Shown in pieces: positions 16,761 to 25,719 of a DNA stretch of 64,000 bases. The DNA comes from VXNE01 sp965261535. GTDB lineage: Bacteria; Pseudomonadota; Gammaproteobacteria; Pseudomonadales; Azotimanducaceae. The translations under genes and the position numbers were made by a program. Under the pieces are notes generated by a model. That model was not told the origin of the DNA and made no database searches. It saw only the letters and a list, made by a program, of their open reading frames with translations. The stretch lies in assembly GCA_965261535.1 (NCBI GenBank), contig OZ253469.1:2480001-2544000 (forward strand), read 5' to 3'. Within the stretch, counting starts at the first letter, position 1; each line of letters starts with the position of its first letter.

Positions 16761-17852
16761 CTACAAGTCAGCCAGATCGACAGCCTTGCCCGTCCGCGAC
16801 GATTCGAACATGCCGAAGACCACTTTCATCGACTCGATGTTGTCCCGACCGCTGGTGATGGGTTCTCTGCCAGTCCTGCAGCATTCCTCGAAATGCAGAA
16901 CCTCGTTAACGAAATAGTCAAAGCTCGGCATATTGGTTCCGCTCGTGTCAATCGGCTCGAACGACGGACGGACCCGCCTTCGCCGATCGCTTTCCTTGCT
17001 CGGGTCGAGTTCCTCTTTGAGCGCATACATCATTGTCCCGAAATGCGCAAACGGGCTTCGGGGGCCGTCGCCCATGTATGTTGGCGCGGAGTGGATGGTC
17101 CCGTTTGTGCCCAACAGCAGGTATGACGCGTGCTCGGGGGTGAGATAGCTCGTCCAGCTCGCGAAGATGTCTCCGATCGCCCCATTCTCGAATTCGAGGG
17201 TCGCCGTGACCATATCTTCGCCGCCGTTGACCATTTGGGGCTGAAAAGCCTTGCAAAACGCCGTCACCCGTTTGACGTTTCCGACGTAGTAGCGCAGCAG
17301 ATCAATGTGATGGATGGAGTTGAGCAAGAGGACGCCACCACCGAGGCTTCCATCGTTCATCCATGATTTCTGGGGCCCCTGCATGATGATGTGGTTTCGG
17401 ACCCCCTGAATCTCGCCGAGTTTCCCATCGTCGACGAGCGCCTTCACCGCGGTGGCGTCAGCCGAATAACGCAATTGCTGGCAGACCATCAGCGTCACTC
17501 CCGCCTTGTCGGCAGCTTCCACCATGTCCCGGCAGCCCTGCAGCGTGTTCGACATCGCCTTCTCGACCAGCACATGTTTGCCGGCTTGCGCTGCGGCAAT
17601 GGCGTTTGGCGCGTGTTGCGCGTGACCGGTGCAGATATCGACCGCATCGATGTCGTCATTGCTCAACATTTCATCGAGGTCCGTGTAGACCGTGTCGATG
17701 CCCGCGTCTTTCGCATACGCCTGCGCGAGAGGCTCGACCATGTCGCAAATCGCGACGAGGTGCACCCGGTCGGGATGCTCCAGATAGGGGGTCATGTGTG
17801 CTCTTGCGATGCCCCCGGCGCCTACCATGCCGACTCTCAGTGCTTTAGACAT
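16761..17852 (-). CDS. Gfo/Idh/MocA-family NAD(P)-dependent oxidoreductase
   Basis: 363 residues. N-terminal Rossmann fold begins LRVGMVGAGGIARAHM (GxGGxA). The family signature KHVLVEKAMSNT holds the conserved EK(A/P) with its catalytic lysine near residue 97. A C-terminal alpha/beta substrate domain follows, with GGGVLLLNSIHHIDLLRYYVG bearing the conserved histidines. The family oxidises or reduces sugars, inositols and related polyols. Start ATG at 17852 has GGGAGCA upstream. Divergent from the dioxygenase at 18036, with which it may share a pathway. Confidence 0.92.
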   Translation of the reverse strand: MSKALRVGMVGAGGIARAHMTPYLEHPDRVHLVAICDMVEPLAQAYAKDAGIDTVYTDLDEMLSNDDIDAVDICTGHAQHAPNAIAAAQAGKHVLVEKAMSNTLQGCRDMVEAADKAGVTLMVCQQLRYSADATAVKALVDDGKLGEIQGVRNHIIMQGPQKSWMNDGSLGGGVLLLNSIHHIDLLRYYVGNVKRVTAFCKAFQPQMVNGGEDMVTATLEFENGAIGDIFASWTSYLTPEHASYLLLGTNGTIHSAPTYMGDGPRSPFAHFGTMMYALKEELDPSKESDRRRRVRPSFEPIDTSGTNMPSFDYFVNEVLHFEECCRTGREPITSGRDNIESMKVVFGMFESSRTGKAVDLADL

Positions 17853-18035
17853 ATTTCCGTTGCTCCCTACGTTCTTCTATTTGCGGTCAAAGCGCGTTTG
17901 CGCATCACAATCTATTTGATGCGGGGATCGGTCGGGATGCAAGTTGCGGCTGCCAGGGGCCTCGGTCCCGGGGGGTGATCGCGAGCTTTCGCGAGCGGGC
18001 GTAGAATGGATGCCATAGAAGGGGAGGAAAGAACC

Positions 18036-19022
18036 ATGGCAGAAGCAGCTTTCAAGTACGACTTCGGTCTAGAGCCCGCCTGGGACGAAATCTGCGAGCT
18101 TGGCTTACAGCAAAACGTGGCGGATCTCGACGCCTACGGCTACACGATAGTCCCGCCGGAGATCGCGAGCCCGGATGGCTTCATCGAGCGGTTGCTCGAG
18201 GCGTGTCTCGATGTCTCGGAGCGCCGCAACGGCGTGCGGCCGGATCTCGAGACGGGCTACACACACGCCGATCTGCAGCGGACGGAAGCGAAGTACCGTT
18301 ACACCGGACATCGATATCGTCCGGGTGGGCCGCTTGGTGACGTGTTCCATTCGCTCTTGCTCGAGGACGAGGTGTTCGAAGAGGTGCTGATGAACCGGGT
18401 TCGGCTCGCTTTGGTCACGTACCTGCTTGGCTACAACGCTGTGATGTCCGGCATTGGCTGTTGGACGAAGGGGCCGAACAAGGCCATGCTCGCGCTGCAT
18501 GCCGACAACCCGCTGCCGTCACCCTTCCCGTCGCAGTGCATGGGGTGCCAGAGCACTTTCTGGTTGACCGATTTCGATCGCGAGCACGGCTCGACGGCGG
18601 TCGTGCCCGGCAGCCACAAGCTGCTACGCCAGCCGCTTGGGGAAGAAAAGATCATCCCGGCCAAACCTGGCGATCCCGGCAACCCGGATGCGATTCCGCT
18701 CGAAGGCAAGGCCGGGTCACTGCTCGTCCATCATCCCTGCCTCTGGCACGGCGCATACAACCGCACCGCACCGGGGCTGCGCGTCAGCGTGACGTGTTTC
18801 ATGACACGGCCGTTCATCCGTACGGGAGAGGACTACACCGGCAAGATCCCGCAGGAAGTGCTCGACCGTCACGGGCCACGGTTCGCAATACTGACCCAGC
18901 AGGGCATCAAGGCCGGCTACTCGAACTGGGATGAAGAAAAGGCCAAAGTCGCGCACGCCGATAAGTACATCTCTGCCTATGCGAAGGAGTTCGGGGAAGG
19001 CTACCGGCCGAACGAGTCGTGA
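18036..19022 (+). CDS. Phytanoyl-CoA dioxygenase (PhyH) family protein
   Basis: 328 residues from MAEAAFKYDFGL; GGGGAGGAAAG immediately upstream supports this start over the ATG at 18006. Iron-binding HxD is in LHADNPLPSP, the distal His in CLWHGAYNRT, and the 2-oxoglutarate Arg in GLRVSVTCF. The double-stranded beta-helix core (STFWLTDFDREHGSTAVVPG SH) is typical. It likely hydroxylates a small molecule using 2-oxoglutarate and oxygen. Neighbours (Gfo/Idh/MocA, amidohydrolase, aldolase) suggest stepwise breakdown of an organic compound. Confidence 0.9.
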   Translation: MAEAAFKYDFGLEPAWDEICELGLQQNVADLDAYGYTIVPPEIASPDGFIERLLEACLDVSERRNGVRPDLETGYTHADLQRTEAKYRYTGHRYRPGGPLGDVFHSLLLEDEVFEEVLMNRVRLALVTYLLGYNAVMSGIGCWTKGPNKAMLALHADNPLPSPFPSQCMGCQSTFWLTDFDREHGSTAVVPGSHKLLRQPLGEEKIIPAKPGDPGNPDAIPLEGKAGSLLVHHPCLWHGAYNRTAPGLRVSVTCFMTRPFIRTGEDYTGKIPQEVLDRHGPRFAILTQQGIKAGYSNWDEEKAKVAHADKYISAYAKEFGEGYRPNES

Positions 19023-19098
19023 GCCTCGCGGGCGACGTCACGTCACCCTCGGACGGTGGATAGCGGATAGCCGGGAAACGGCGGGCTGGGACTGGTTG

Positions 19099-20085
19099 TC
19101 AGCCGGCTGGTGCCACGCGATACACGCGTGCCGCCGTGCCGCTGAAGATCGACGTCTTCTCCGACTCGCTTAAGCCCGCCCTCCTGGCGATGCGCTTGAA
19201 CGTATTCCAGAGCGTTCGATAGGAGACGCACTCCTTGTCGACCGGGAAGTTGCTCTCGAACATGCATCGGTCGGGTCCGAAAGCCTCGATCGCATGGATG
19301 TAATACCTGTAGAGCAACTCGCAGAGTTCCTCTGATCCGATCGGTCGCTCGCGCCGATGCATGTGAAACGGCGGCTCCCAGGATCCGGCGGCTTGCTGGG
19401 CGCCGCCGACCTTCATAGCCACGTTGGAGCAGCGAGCGATCGCGTCGATGCACTGCCGCCAATTCGCAAACTCGTCGGCAGTGGCAAAGGGATCGATCTT
19501 CCCGCCGAGGTGATTGACGATGATGGGTACCCCTGGATATGCGTCGGCCAGCTTGGCCAGGTCGGGTAGACGTGTGTAGTCGAATGAAAAGTTGTCGAAA
19601 GTGAGATCGAGCCTGGCCAGCACGTCGAAACTCTCTATGAATCTGGCGTCGTCGAGATCAAACGCGCTGCGAATACCACGAAAGAGGCCCCTGCCCGCTT
19701 CCAGGTGACCGACCAGCACCTCTTCGACCGCCGCGCCAAGTTTCATGTGGGCATGACTGATGATCGCCCCAATGGTGGCCGTGCCCGTCGCTTTTGCGCT
19801 CTGCTCGGCGACGGTGGCGATGAACTCGCTTTCCCCGATGGGCTTCAGGTGCTCCGGTCCATCTTGACGATAGCCGGATCGGGCATCGATGAAGACGGTC
19901 TGTTCGACATTGTGACCGGAGCCCGTATCCGCCCAGAGGTCCTCCAGGTCATAAGTGCCCCACGGCGACGGGACCTTCCAGAGATGATGATGGGGATCGA
20001 TGATCGGCAGTTCAGAGTCGAGCACCGTTTCGGGTGTCTCCTGAGCCAGCCACCGCGTCTTTGCGTCGTTGTCGGGATGCATCAT
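19099..20085 (-). CDS. Amidohydrolase-family (COG3618, lactonase-like) TIM-barrel hydrolase
   Basis: 328 residues. LPIIDPHHHLWKVPS carries the HxH metal motif of the amidohydrolase superfamily; later motifs are FIDARSGY, IISHAHMKL, IIVNHLGGKID and CMFESNFPVDK with the conserved Asp. This matches the COG3618 group that includes L-fuconolactonase and 2-pyrone-4,6-dicarboxylate hydrolase. Substrate unknown. It starts 30 nt downstream of the aldolase gene on the same strand, so the two form an operon: the aldolase may cleave the hydrolysed product or its derivative. Confidence 0.88.
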   Translation of the reverse strand: MMHPDNDAKTRWLAQETPETVLDSELPIIDPHHHLWKVPSPWGTYDLEDLWADTGSGHNVEQTVFIDARSGYRQDGPEHLKPIGESEFIATVAEQSAKATGTATIGAIISHAHMKLGAAVEEVLVGHLEAGRGLFRGIRSAFDLDDARFIESFDVLARLDLTFDNFSFDYTRLPDLAKLADAYPGVPIIVNHLGGKIDPFATADEFANWRQCIDAIARCSNVAMKVGGAQQAAGSWEPPFHMHRRERPIGSEELCELLYRYYIHAIEAFGPDRCMFESNFPVDKECVSYRTLWNTFKRIARRAGLSESEKTSIFSGTAARVYRVAPAG

Positions 20086-20115
20086 GGTCTTGAGAATCGT
20101 TTGGTCATAGTGGCA

Positions 20116-21027
20116 CTAGCGTCTCGCGCCAGCAGCGACCGCGGCGGCGCGCACAGCTTCGTTCTGTGCGCTTAAGCCACCGTTGGCACCGCCGAAGCTG
20201 ATGATCTGGTAGCCCTGCTCCATCTTTGCGGCGACATTCGCCGTACTTAAGGTCCCCCCGACCGGGATGGATCGCGCCTTGCAGATGCCGATGATCTCCG
20301 CCATCGCGGCCTCCACGTCGGGGTGCGAGGGGTCCGGCACGCCCAGGGAGTTGCTGAGATCTCCTGCGGCACCGAGATAGAAACCCCCAACGCCCGGTAC
20401 CTGGGCGATCGCGTCGGCGTTCTTCACGCCTTCCACCGTCTCGATCATCGGCCAGAACAGGAGGTCGCCTGCGGGATTGAGCGGCCATAGGTCGGCGCGC
20501 TCCCTGTACTCGGCTCCCGAGATACCCCAGAACCACGGCGCGGCTCCGGCAGTGCCCCGTACTCCGCGCGGGATCGGGATGGTCGAATCCCTGGCCGGCA
20601 TGTATCGCATCGTTCGCACGATGTTCTCCGCCTGCTGCGGCGTCTCGACGTTGTTGATGAGGATGCCCATCAGGCCGAGGTCGAGAGCGTGCTTGACGAC
20701 CCATTGGGCCTCTTCGCTCGCATAGGGCGCGAATCGCGCGAACACCGCCGGATGTGCCTGCGCGTTGCCCCGCTCGAGGATGCCGGCCTTGTCCGTCATG
20801 CCGGACAGAAAGATCTCAAGTTGATCGAAGCGCATGGCGCCGTGTTCCATGTCGAGGTACACGAAGTCGATGTCGGGGTCTCGCGCCAATGAACGCGCAT
20901 TCTGCAGCGAGAAATCCGACGTGCTCACGCCAAAGACGTGCTTTCCCTGCGACAGCTTCTCGATGACGGGGTTGAGATGCAGATAGGACTGCTGTGCCGA
21001 CGGTGCCGACACCTTGGTTGAAACCAT
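20116..21027 (-). CDS. HpcH/HpaI aldolase/citrate lyase family protein
   Basis: 303 residues from MVSTKVSAPSAQQ; AGGAGG 7 nt upstream of the ATG at 21027 fixes the start. Class II HpaI-type motifs: FGVSTSDFS, DFVYLDMEHGAMRFDQLE with the metal-site Glu-His, LLFWPMIETVEGVKNADA and FYLGAAGDLSNSLG. Such enzymes cleave 4-hydroxy-2-oxo acids to pyruvate and an aldehyde. The family Arg expected near the N-terminus is not obvious, so exact chemistry is open. First gene of an operon with the amidohydrolase. Confidence 0.88.
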   Translation of the reverse strand: MVSTKVSAPSAQQSYLHLNPVIEKLSQGKHVFGVSTSDFSLQNARSLARDPDIDFVYLDMEHGAMRFDQLEIFLSGMTDKAGILERGNAQAHPAVFARFAPYASEEAQWVVKHALDLGLMGILINNVETPQQAENIVRTMRYMPARDSTIPIPRGVRGTAGAAPWFWGISGAEYRERADLWPLNPAGDLLFWPMIETVEGVKNADAIAQVPGVGGFYLGAAGDLSNSLGVPDPSHPDVEAAMAEIIGICKARSIPVGGTLSTANVAAKMEQGYQIISFGGANGGLSAQNEAVRAAAVAAGARR

Positions 21028-21255
21028 AGGGAACCTCCTGCTCCGAGTGTACATCTGGGCGCGGCTGCCTCCCATCTCTGGTGCCGCGCCACATCACCTT
21101 CTCTGGTTGAGCTTCTGACCGGAGGACCCTTGGTCCGAATTGATACCGGAAAACTCTGTCGGCTCAGATACCGACCAGAAGCTGATAGCGACAGACCCGC
21201 GATTGCGGTACTGCGATGTTAAGCGTCTGACTGTGTCAGGTACCGAGGTGTGGCG

Positions 21256-21699
21256 TCATTGGCTTGCCGCGATAGCAGGAAGCGGTCCCTCTCTCTCCAT
21301 CCACTCGCTATGGACTAGGAGGTCGATTGCGTGTGCTTCGTGGTCTTCCCAGCCGTCCTGATCAACTTCTGGCAGAAATATGTCGGCATGGTAAATGTTG
21401 CCTTCGGTGGGGGTGTGCTGGACCTTTCTGTCCATACCGCATGCGGTTTCGCCGGTGATCGTCGCCCAGCCTAGTACTCCTCTTGCACCCTTGATACTTT
21501 GTGCCTTGCGATCTCCTTCTGCCGCAGCAAATGCTAGTGACACATGATCGAAGCGGTCTACCGAGATGCCGGCTCCCGGAGACTCTTCAACGAATATTTG
21601 CTTCCCGAAATGGTTCGATCGCTTGAGCTTTACAGCTCGTGCTTGCCTGTCACGGAACACACTGCGCCAGAGCCGCTCGCTCGGCTGAACGGGACCCAC
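21256..21699 (-). CDS. Third gene of an unrecognised three-gene operon
   Basis: 147 residues, probable GTG start 3 nt after the upstream stop codon. Visible segments: RDRQARAVKLKRSNHFGKQI, DRFDHVSLAFAAAEGDRKAQ, GVLGWATITGETACGMDR, then EGNIYHADIFLPEV and EDHEAHAIDLLVHSEW. It looks like a compact soluble alpha/beta protein with several His residues, without signal peptide or membrane helix. I do not recognise the family. Tight coupling to the two genes upstream suggests one complex or pathway. Confidence 0.65.
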   Translation of the reverse strand: MGPVQPSERLWRSVFRDRQARAVKLKRSNHFGKQIFVEESPGAGISVDRFDHVSLAFAAAEGDRKAQSIKGARGVLGWATITGETACGMDRKVQHTPTEGNIYHADIFLPEVDQDGWEDHEAHAIDLLVHSEWMEREGPLPAIAASQ

Positions 21700-21702
21700 G
21701 AT

Positions 21703-22332
21703 CTAGCTCGCTAGGTCGCGTAAGGCTCTCGTGATGAACTCGTCCGGCAGTCGGTCAGTCTGGTAGTACTTTGCTCTGCGACGATTGCCGTCTACCGTTA
21801 CGAAGCAGTACACCCTATTCAATGGTGCACACTCTAAAACGACGGCTCCACCGCTCCTTGCTGGCGCGTCTATCGCTACGCCGCGTCGTTCCGTCGGGGA
21901 CACGTGGTACCGTCCGGGCAAGATGTTGTACATCTTGGGGAGGAGCGCCCTAGCGTTCTCCAGAGCGTCCTTCGATGGTTCCGGAAGATCGTCCTCTCTC
22001 GCGAATTTATGTATTGAGTCCAAATCTGACAACGCCTCATCGAGATCGGGGCTCTTTACGGGAGGGAGGGGTACATCGTCCGTCAAAGCGGTGATTTTGC
22101 GAATTCGATTCGTAGGAGTTTCGCTGACATCGGACCAATCTTTGAACTTCACTCGGCCAACTGGCCGAGGAGTGGAATACAGCGCTTTCCTAGACGACCA
22201 CCCTTGCGTGTGCGAATGTTGGAACCGAAAGGTCGAAACGTCTCCCTCCTTCTTCGGTGAGACGTCGAGCATGTATAGTCGAAACGATGACTCTTCAGCG
22301 GAATTCGATTGTCGACCCATTGGCTCAGTCAT
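21703..22332 (-). CDS. Second gene of the unrecognised operon
   Basis: 209 residues beginning MTEPMGRQSNSAEESSFRLY. The N-terminal part (FRLYMLDVSPKKEGDVSTFR) and the C-terminal part (VAIDAPARSGGAVVLECAPL, NRVYCFVTVDGNRRRAKYY) are beta-rich and flank a charged central linker (PPVKSPDLDEALSDLDSIHK). Its start overlaps the upstream gene by 8 nt. No motif for a nuclease, kinase or transporter is seen. Unknown function. Confidence 0.65.
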   Translation of the reverse strand: MTEPMGRQSNSAEESSFRLYMLDVSPKKEGDVSTFRFQHSHTQGWSSRKALYSTPRPVGRVKFKDWSDVSETPTNRIRKITALTDDVPLPPVKSPDLDEALSDLDSIHKFAREDDLPEPSKDALENARALLPKMYNILPGRYHVSPTERRGVAIDAPARSGGAVVLECAPLNRVYCFVTVDGNRRRAKYYQTDRLPDEFITRALRDLAS

Positions 22333-22762
22333 CCGATATGCTTGCGCTGGCGGGTTGCGCCGGCTCCATTTGGTCTAGCTTTCCCTTTAGCCACAGGAAA
22401 ATCGATTGCAGGGCGGGTTGAGTCAAGTGGCACTCGAATTCCATCCTCCTGGTTATCTTGAAATTATCTTCCGTCCACTCAAAAATATCGGTTGGCCCGA
22501 TCCGGAGCCCGTCCTCCTCATGTGCCACCACGCGCTTCGAAGCGCTAGGCGTCGGTGGTCCTTCGGAATAAAATGTTGCGTGCAGGACGTTGTTCTCGAC
22601 TCCCCCGCGTGCTCCGACGACGAACGCACTTTTGAAGTCGCGGCTGTCAACATACTCGATGGGTATGCGATCTGGGATCTGCCATTCCGAGTCTTTGCCA
22701 CTCCGAGCCATAAAGACCGACCTGTTCCTGTTGGCTGCGCTGATAGAGCCTACTATATCCAT
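22325..22762 (-). CDS. First gene of the unrecognised operon
   Basis: 145 residues if the start is the ATG at 22762 (MDIVGSISAANRNRSVFMAR). A two-part beta-rich body (RIPIEYVDSRDFKSAFVVGA, NNVLHATFYSEG) ends in RRMEFECHLTQPALQSIFLW, a strand-helix ending that recalls DUF3467-like proteins (HLTxxxAxxLxxxL). That resemblance is weak. The frame is open further upstream but the sequence there is not protein-like. Overlaps the next gene by 8 nt. Confidence 0.6.
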   Translation of the reverse strand: MDIVGSISAANRNRSVFMARSGKDSEWQIPDRIPIEYVDSRDFKSAFVVGARGGVENNVLHATFYSEGPPTPSASKRVVAHEEDGLRIGPTDIFEWTEDNFKITRRMEFECHLTQPALQSIFLWLKGKLDQMEPAQPASASISDD

Positions 22763-23092
22763 CGCTCGGACAATAATCCGCCATTTTTGTTCCGCAGCGT
22801 CTTGTCGGTGCCTGGAAGAGGAGCGACCAGTGCCCCTCCAAACTCTTGCACCGCACAGACGCGTGTGGCTTCCGTTAGCACTCGCTTGCGGTTGTGGCCT
22901 CATGGCCACAACCATGCAACATGCAATGCGTTGCTCAACTCGCTTCTCGAAGGCCCTCAGCCTCAGAGGTCCTGAATCCGCACGGCAGGCTTGGCCGCAA
23001 GGGTGTGTGGATGGCTGCATTCATCTAAAATGATCGACTGTCGTGCGCAGAGCTGCGGAAGGAGCTACTGAGCGGGCCCTGAAGAACGCTGA
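22763..23092. other. No gene seen; probable promoter region of the operon at 21256-22762
   Basis: 330 nt without a convincing coding frame. GTGGCC and related inverted motifs near 22890-22915 (GGTTGTGGCCTCATGGCCAC) form a partial hairpin. Confidence 0.4.
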
Positions 23093-23173
23093 TTGGGGGT
23101 CGACGATGTGGCCGCGCATCTCGATGCAGGCAAGGACTCTATCTACCGCTGGATAGAGAGTCGCGGCCCTTGA
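23093..23173 (+). pseudogene. Excisionase-type HTH relic
   Basis: 27 codons read GVDDVAAHLDAGKDSIYRWI then ESRGP and a stop. This is the start of the helix-turn-helix found in excisionase/MerR-like DNA-binding proteins (xVxDVAxHLxVxKDTIYRWIExR), truncated after the recognition helix. A stop codon sits directly before it. It is a scar, not a gene, and lies just upstream of the truncated helicase-type gene. Confidence 0.5.
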
Positions 23174-23356
23174 GGTGGGGTGCATGCTGCACTTCAAGCT
23201 CTCGTAGGTTGATGTTTGAGTCGGAGGCTGCGCCAGGGTAACGGGGACGAATCGCCGCCCCTTCGCGCGGCGATTTCCCCACGTGGGGAGCAAGTTAAAG
23301 GGTGAGCCAAGAACTCGACCCCCGGCGCCACGGGATGAGGTACGAACGGGAGCGTC

Positions 23357-23690
23357 ATGAAGGTTAACTCCAAGGGCCGCGAGCTCTTCATCGTCGACAA
23401 CAGTGTCTCCGGCTGGACCGGGTTTCGGTATTTGGAGGAGTGGTCCAGCATCGCGAAGGCGTTCGACATCGCGACCGGATACTTCGAAATCGGCGCCTTG
23501 CTCACCCTCGACGGCAATTGGCAGGGCCTCGACAAGATCCGGATCCTGATGGGCGCGGAGACTACCCATCGGACTCGAAAGGCCATTCTCGAAGCGGTTC
23601 AGGCGCAAGCGCTGGAAAGGCTCGACGAAAGCATCGAGGACGACAAGGAGTCGAACCCCTTCCTGCATGGGGTCCCTGCAATCCTAGTCC
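23357..23690 (+). pseudogene. N-terminal fragment of a PLD-domain/SNF2-type helicase
   Basis: About 110 codons: MKVNSKGRELFIVDNSVSGW, then FRYLEEWSSIAKAFDIATGY, FEIGALLTLDGNWQGLDKIR and NPFLHGVPAI. The sequence resembles the phospholipase-D-like N-terminal region of large SNF2-family helicases found in defence islands. It stops being colinear at about 23685, and the following codons are the antisense of the neighbouring methyltransferase gene. All helicase motifs are missing, so it is inactive. Confidence 0.55.
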
Positions 23691-24347
23691 AAGGGCCCCG
23701 GCGTAGCCGAACACCCATACCGCGACACGCGTGGCGGTGCGGGTCCCGGCAGGCAGCGAGAAACCCGGGGTCAGGCGCGCGGGTAGAAACATCCCGGTTT
23801 GCCGCATGTAGTCGGCGTAGCCGGGGAACTGCCCCAGGCAGATGCGTTCTTCCACCTTGGCGAGCGCGATGTAGATGAAGATGACGGTGACGGTGGCCAC
23901 CAGGACCAGGTATCTCGGCCAGATCAAGACCATGCCGATGCTCGCGACGATCAGCGCCAGGTATTGCGGGTGACGGATGTACCGGTAGAGCCCGCCCATC
24001 ACGGCCTCGGCGCGTCGCAGCTTGGCGCGGTAGATCTGGAACACGCCTATCGCGAAACCAGCCAGGCCCCCGCCGAACAGGACGAATCCGACGGACTCGT
24101 GCGCGTTGACCAGCACAGAGCGGGTCTCGGCAACGACATGCGGCAGGAAGAAGTGAATGGCCCAGCCGGTTGCCCACGAGCCTTGCAGCCAGTCGAGTCC
24201 CGGACCGTAGACCGCGTAAAGGTACGCGGCGAACGGCGATGCCATGTAGAAGAACTCGAAGGCGATCAGGACATAGAAACCCATCGATGCCCATAGGGCG
24301 CCGCGAGCCTGCAGGTGCGCTTTGCGCGCTAGGGTCTCTTTGCGCAT
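23562..24347 (-). CDS. Integral membrane ICMT/PEMT-like methyltransferase, C-terminus altered
   Basis: 261 residues from MRKETLARKAHLQ; GGAGGTGGGTGG upstream supports this start. Five or so membrane segments are visible (FYVLIAFEFFYMASPFAAYL, SVGFVLFGGGLAGFAIGVF, LALIVASIGMVLIW, YLVLVATVTVIFIYIALA). The SAM-binding hallmark is GLYRYIRHPQYLAL followed by KVEERICLGQFPGYADYM, as in isoprenylcysteine O-methyltransferase and phospholipid N-methyltransferases. The last about 40 residues of the frame run into the helicase fragment and look unrelated, so the native C-terminus was probably lost at about 23690. The catalytic core is kept and activity is possible. Confidence 0.7.
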   Translation of the reverse strand: MRKETLARKAHLQARGALWASMGFYVLIAFEFFYMASPFAAYLYAVYGPGLDWLQGSWATGWAIHFFLPHVVAETRSVLVNAHESVGFVLFGGGLAGFAIGVFQIYRAKLRRAEAVMGGLYRYIRHPQYLALIVASIGMVLIWPRYLVLVATVTVIFIYIALAKVEERICLGQFPGYADYMRQTGMFLPARLTPGFSLPAGTRTATRVAVWVFGYAGALGLGLQGPHAGRGSTPCRPRCFRRAFPALAPEPLREWPFESDG

Positions 24348-24587
24348 TCCACCCACCTCCTCAACTGCGAAGTTGGAGTTAACACTAGCAGCGGCAGCAA
24401 GGGCCATGCCACATCACGCAAAGTGTTTGAATGGCTTGGTTATCGGGTGTCGAAGGGGACCGGCTGTGCCATCGACCCCTGCTCCGGGCGCCACGGCGAC
24501 CGCCAACGTTGAGAACGGACGGATCGCGGGTTAGTCTCGACGTTGCACAGGCAATCGCCTGTCGACCCTGTACGTAGAGGAAGATCC

Positions 24588-25700
24588 ATGCAGCTCGGAA
24601 TGTTCACCATGCCACTTCACCCGCCCGGCCGTCCGCTCGCGGACACGCTCGAGGAGGACCGGCAAGCCGTGCTATTGGCCGACCGGCTGGGTTTTTCCGA
24701 GACTTGGTGTGGCGAGCACTTCTCGTCGACCGCGGAACCGATCGCCTCCCCTCTGGCGTTTTTCTCAAGTCTCGTGCATCAGACCAAACAGATTAAGTTT
24801 GGGACCGGGGTGCTGAATCTGCCCCAGTCGCATCCGGCCATGGTCGCCGCCCAGGTGGCGCAATTCGATCATCTGTCGCGCGGCCGCTACCTGCTCGGCA
24901 TCGGCCCGGGCGGCCTTGGCAGCGACTTCGAGCTGTTGGGACTGGCTGATCGTCAGGCGCGCTCCGAAATGATGCTGGAATCCATCGAAACGATGCAGCA
25001 AATCTGGGCACAGGACGCGCCCTACGCGATCCCGGGCAAGTACTGGAACGTCAAAATCACCGACTTTCGCTTCGACGGTCTCGGCATCGGCGAGATGTTG
25101 AAGCCGTACCAACAGCCGCATCCGCAGATCTGCCTGTCCATCGTCACGCCCAGGTCGCCGAGCGCGACGATGGCCGGGGCGCGCGGCTGGCAACCCGTCT
25201 CCGGCAACTTCATCCAGGCGCGTTACATTCGCAGCCACTGGGAAGCGTACGCGGAGGGAGTCGAGAGCATCGGCGAGCGGCCCGACCCGGCGAAATGGCG
25301 CATCGCGCGGTCGATTCTGGTGACGGACAGCGATTCCGAGGCCGACGAACACCTCTCCAACCCGGACTGCGGGCTGCATTTCTATTTCCGCTACTTCAGA
25401 CGCATGTACGCGAACCGGGGCTCGCTCGACATGTTGAAGCCCGACGTCAGCATGACCGACGAGGAAACCACGGAAGAAGTGGTGGCCCGATCGATGGTGG
25501 CCTGGGGGTCGCCTGCAACGGTCCTGGACAAGCTCGTCGATTTGCACGCGCAATGGGGTGACTTCGGCACGCTGCTGATGGTCGGCCACGATTGGGACGA
25601 CGAGGCGATATGGCGGCGATCCATGACGCTGCTTGCGAACGAGGTCATGCCGCAGTTTCGCCAGCACGTGGAAGCGACGCCCGTCCCAGCATCAATGTGA
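24588..25700 (+). CDS. LLM-class flavin-dependent monooxygenase
   Basis: 370 residues from MQLGMFTMPLHPPG with AGAGGAAG upstream. Full luciferase-like barrel: AVLLADRLGFSETWCGEHFS, KFGTGVLNLPQSHPAMVAAQ, FDHLSRGRYLLGIGPGGLGS and SIVTPRSPSATMAGARGWQP. It resembles the alkanal/limonene-monooxygenase branch. Needs a flavin reductase, not seen nearby. Followed 19 nt later by a PhyH-type dioxygenase, forming a two-gene oxidative operon. Confidence 0.92.
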   Translation: MQLGMFTMPLHPPGRPLADTLEEDRQAVLLADRLGFSETWCGEHFSSTAEPIASPLAFFSSLVHQTKQIKFGTGVLNLPQSHPAMVAAQVAQFDHLSRGRYLLGIGPGGLGSDFELLGLADRQARSEMMLESIETMQQIWAQDAPYAIPGKYWNVKITDFRFDGLGIGEMLKPYQQPHPQICLSIVTPRSPSATMAGARGWQPVSGNFIQARYIRSHWEAYAEGVESIGERPDPAKWRIARSILVTDSDSEADEHLSNPDCGLHFYFRYFRRMYANRGSLDMLKPDVSMTDEETTEEVVARSMVAWGSPATVLDKLVDLHAQWGDFGTLLMVGHDWDDEAIWRRSMTLLANEVMPQFRQHVEATPVPASM

Positions 25701-25719
25701 TCCACACTACGGCGAACGC

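Noticed and set aside
22406..22975. 189-codon plus-strand frame
   Set aside because: Antisense to the first gene of the three-gene operon; cysteine- and proline-rich shadow composition.
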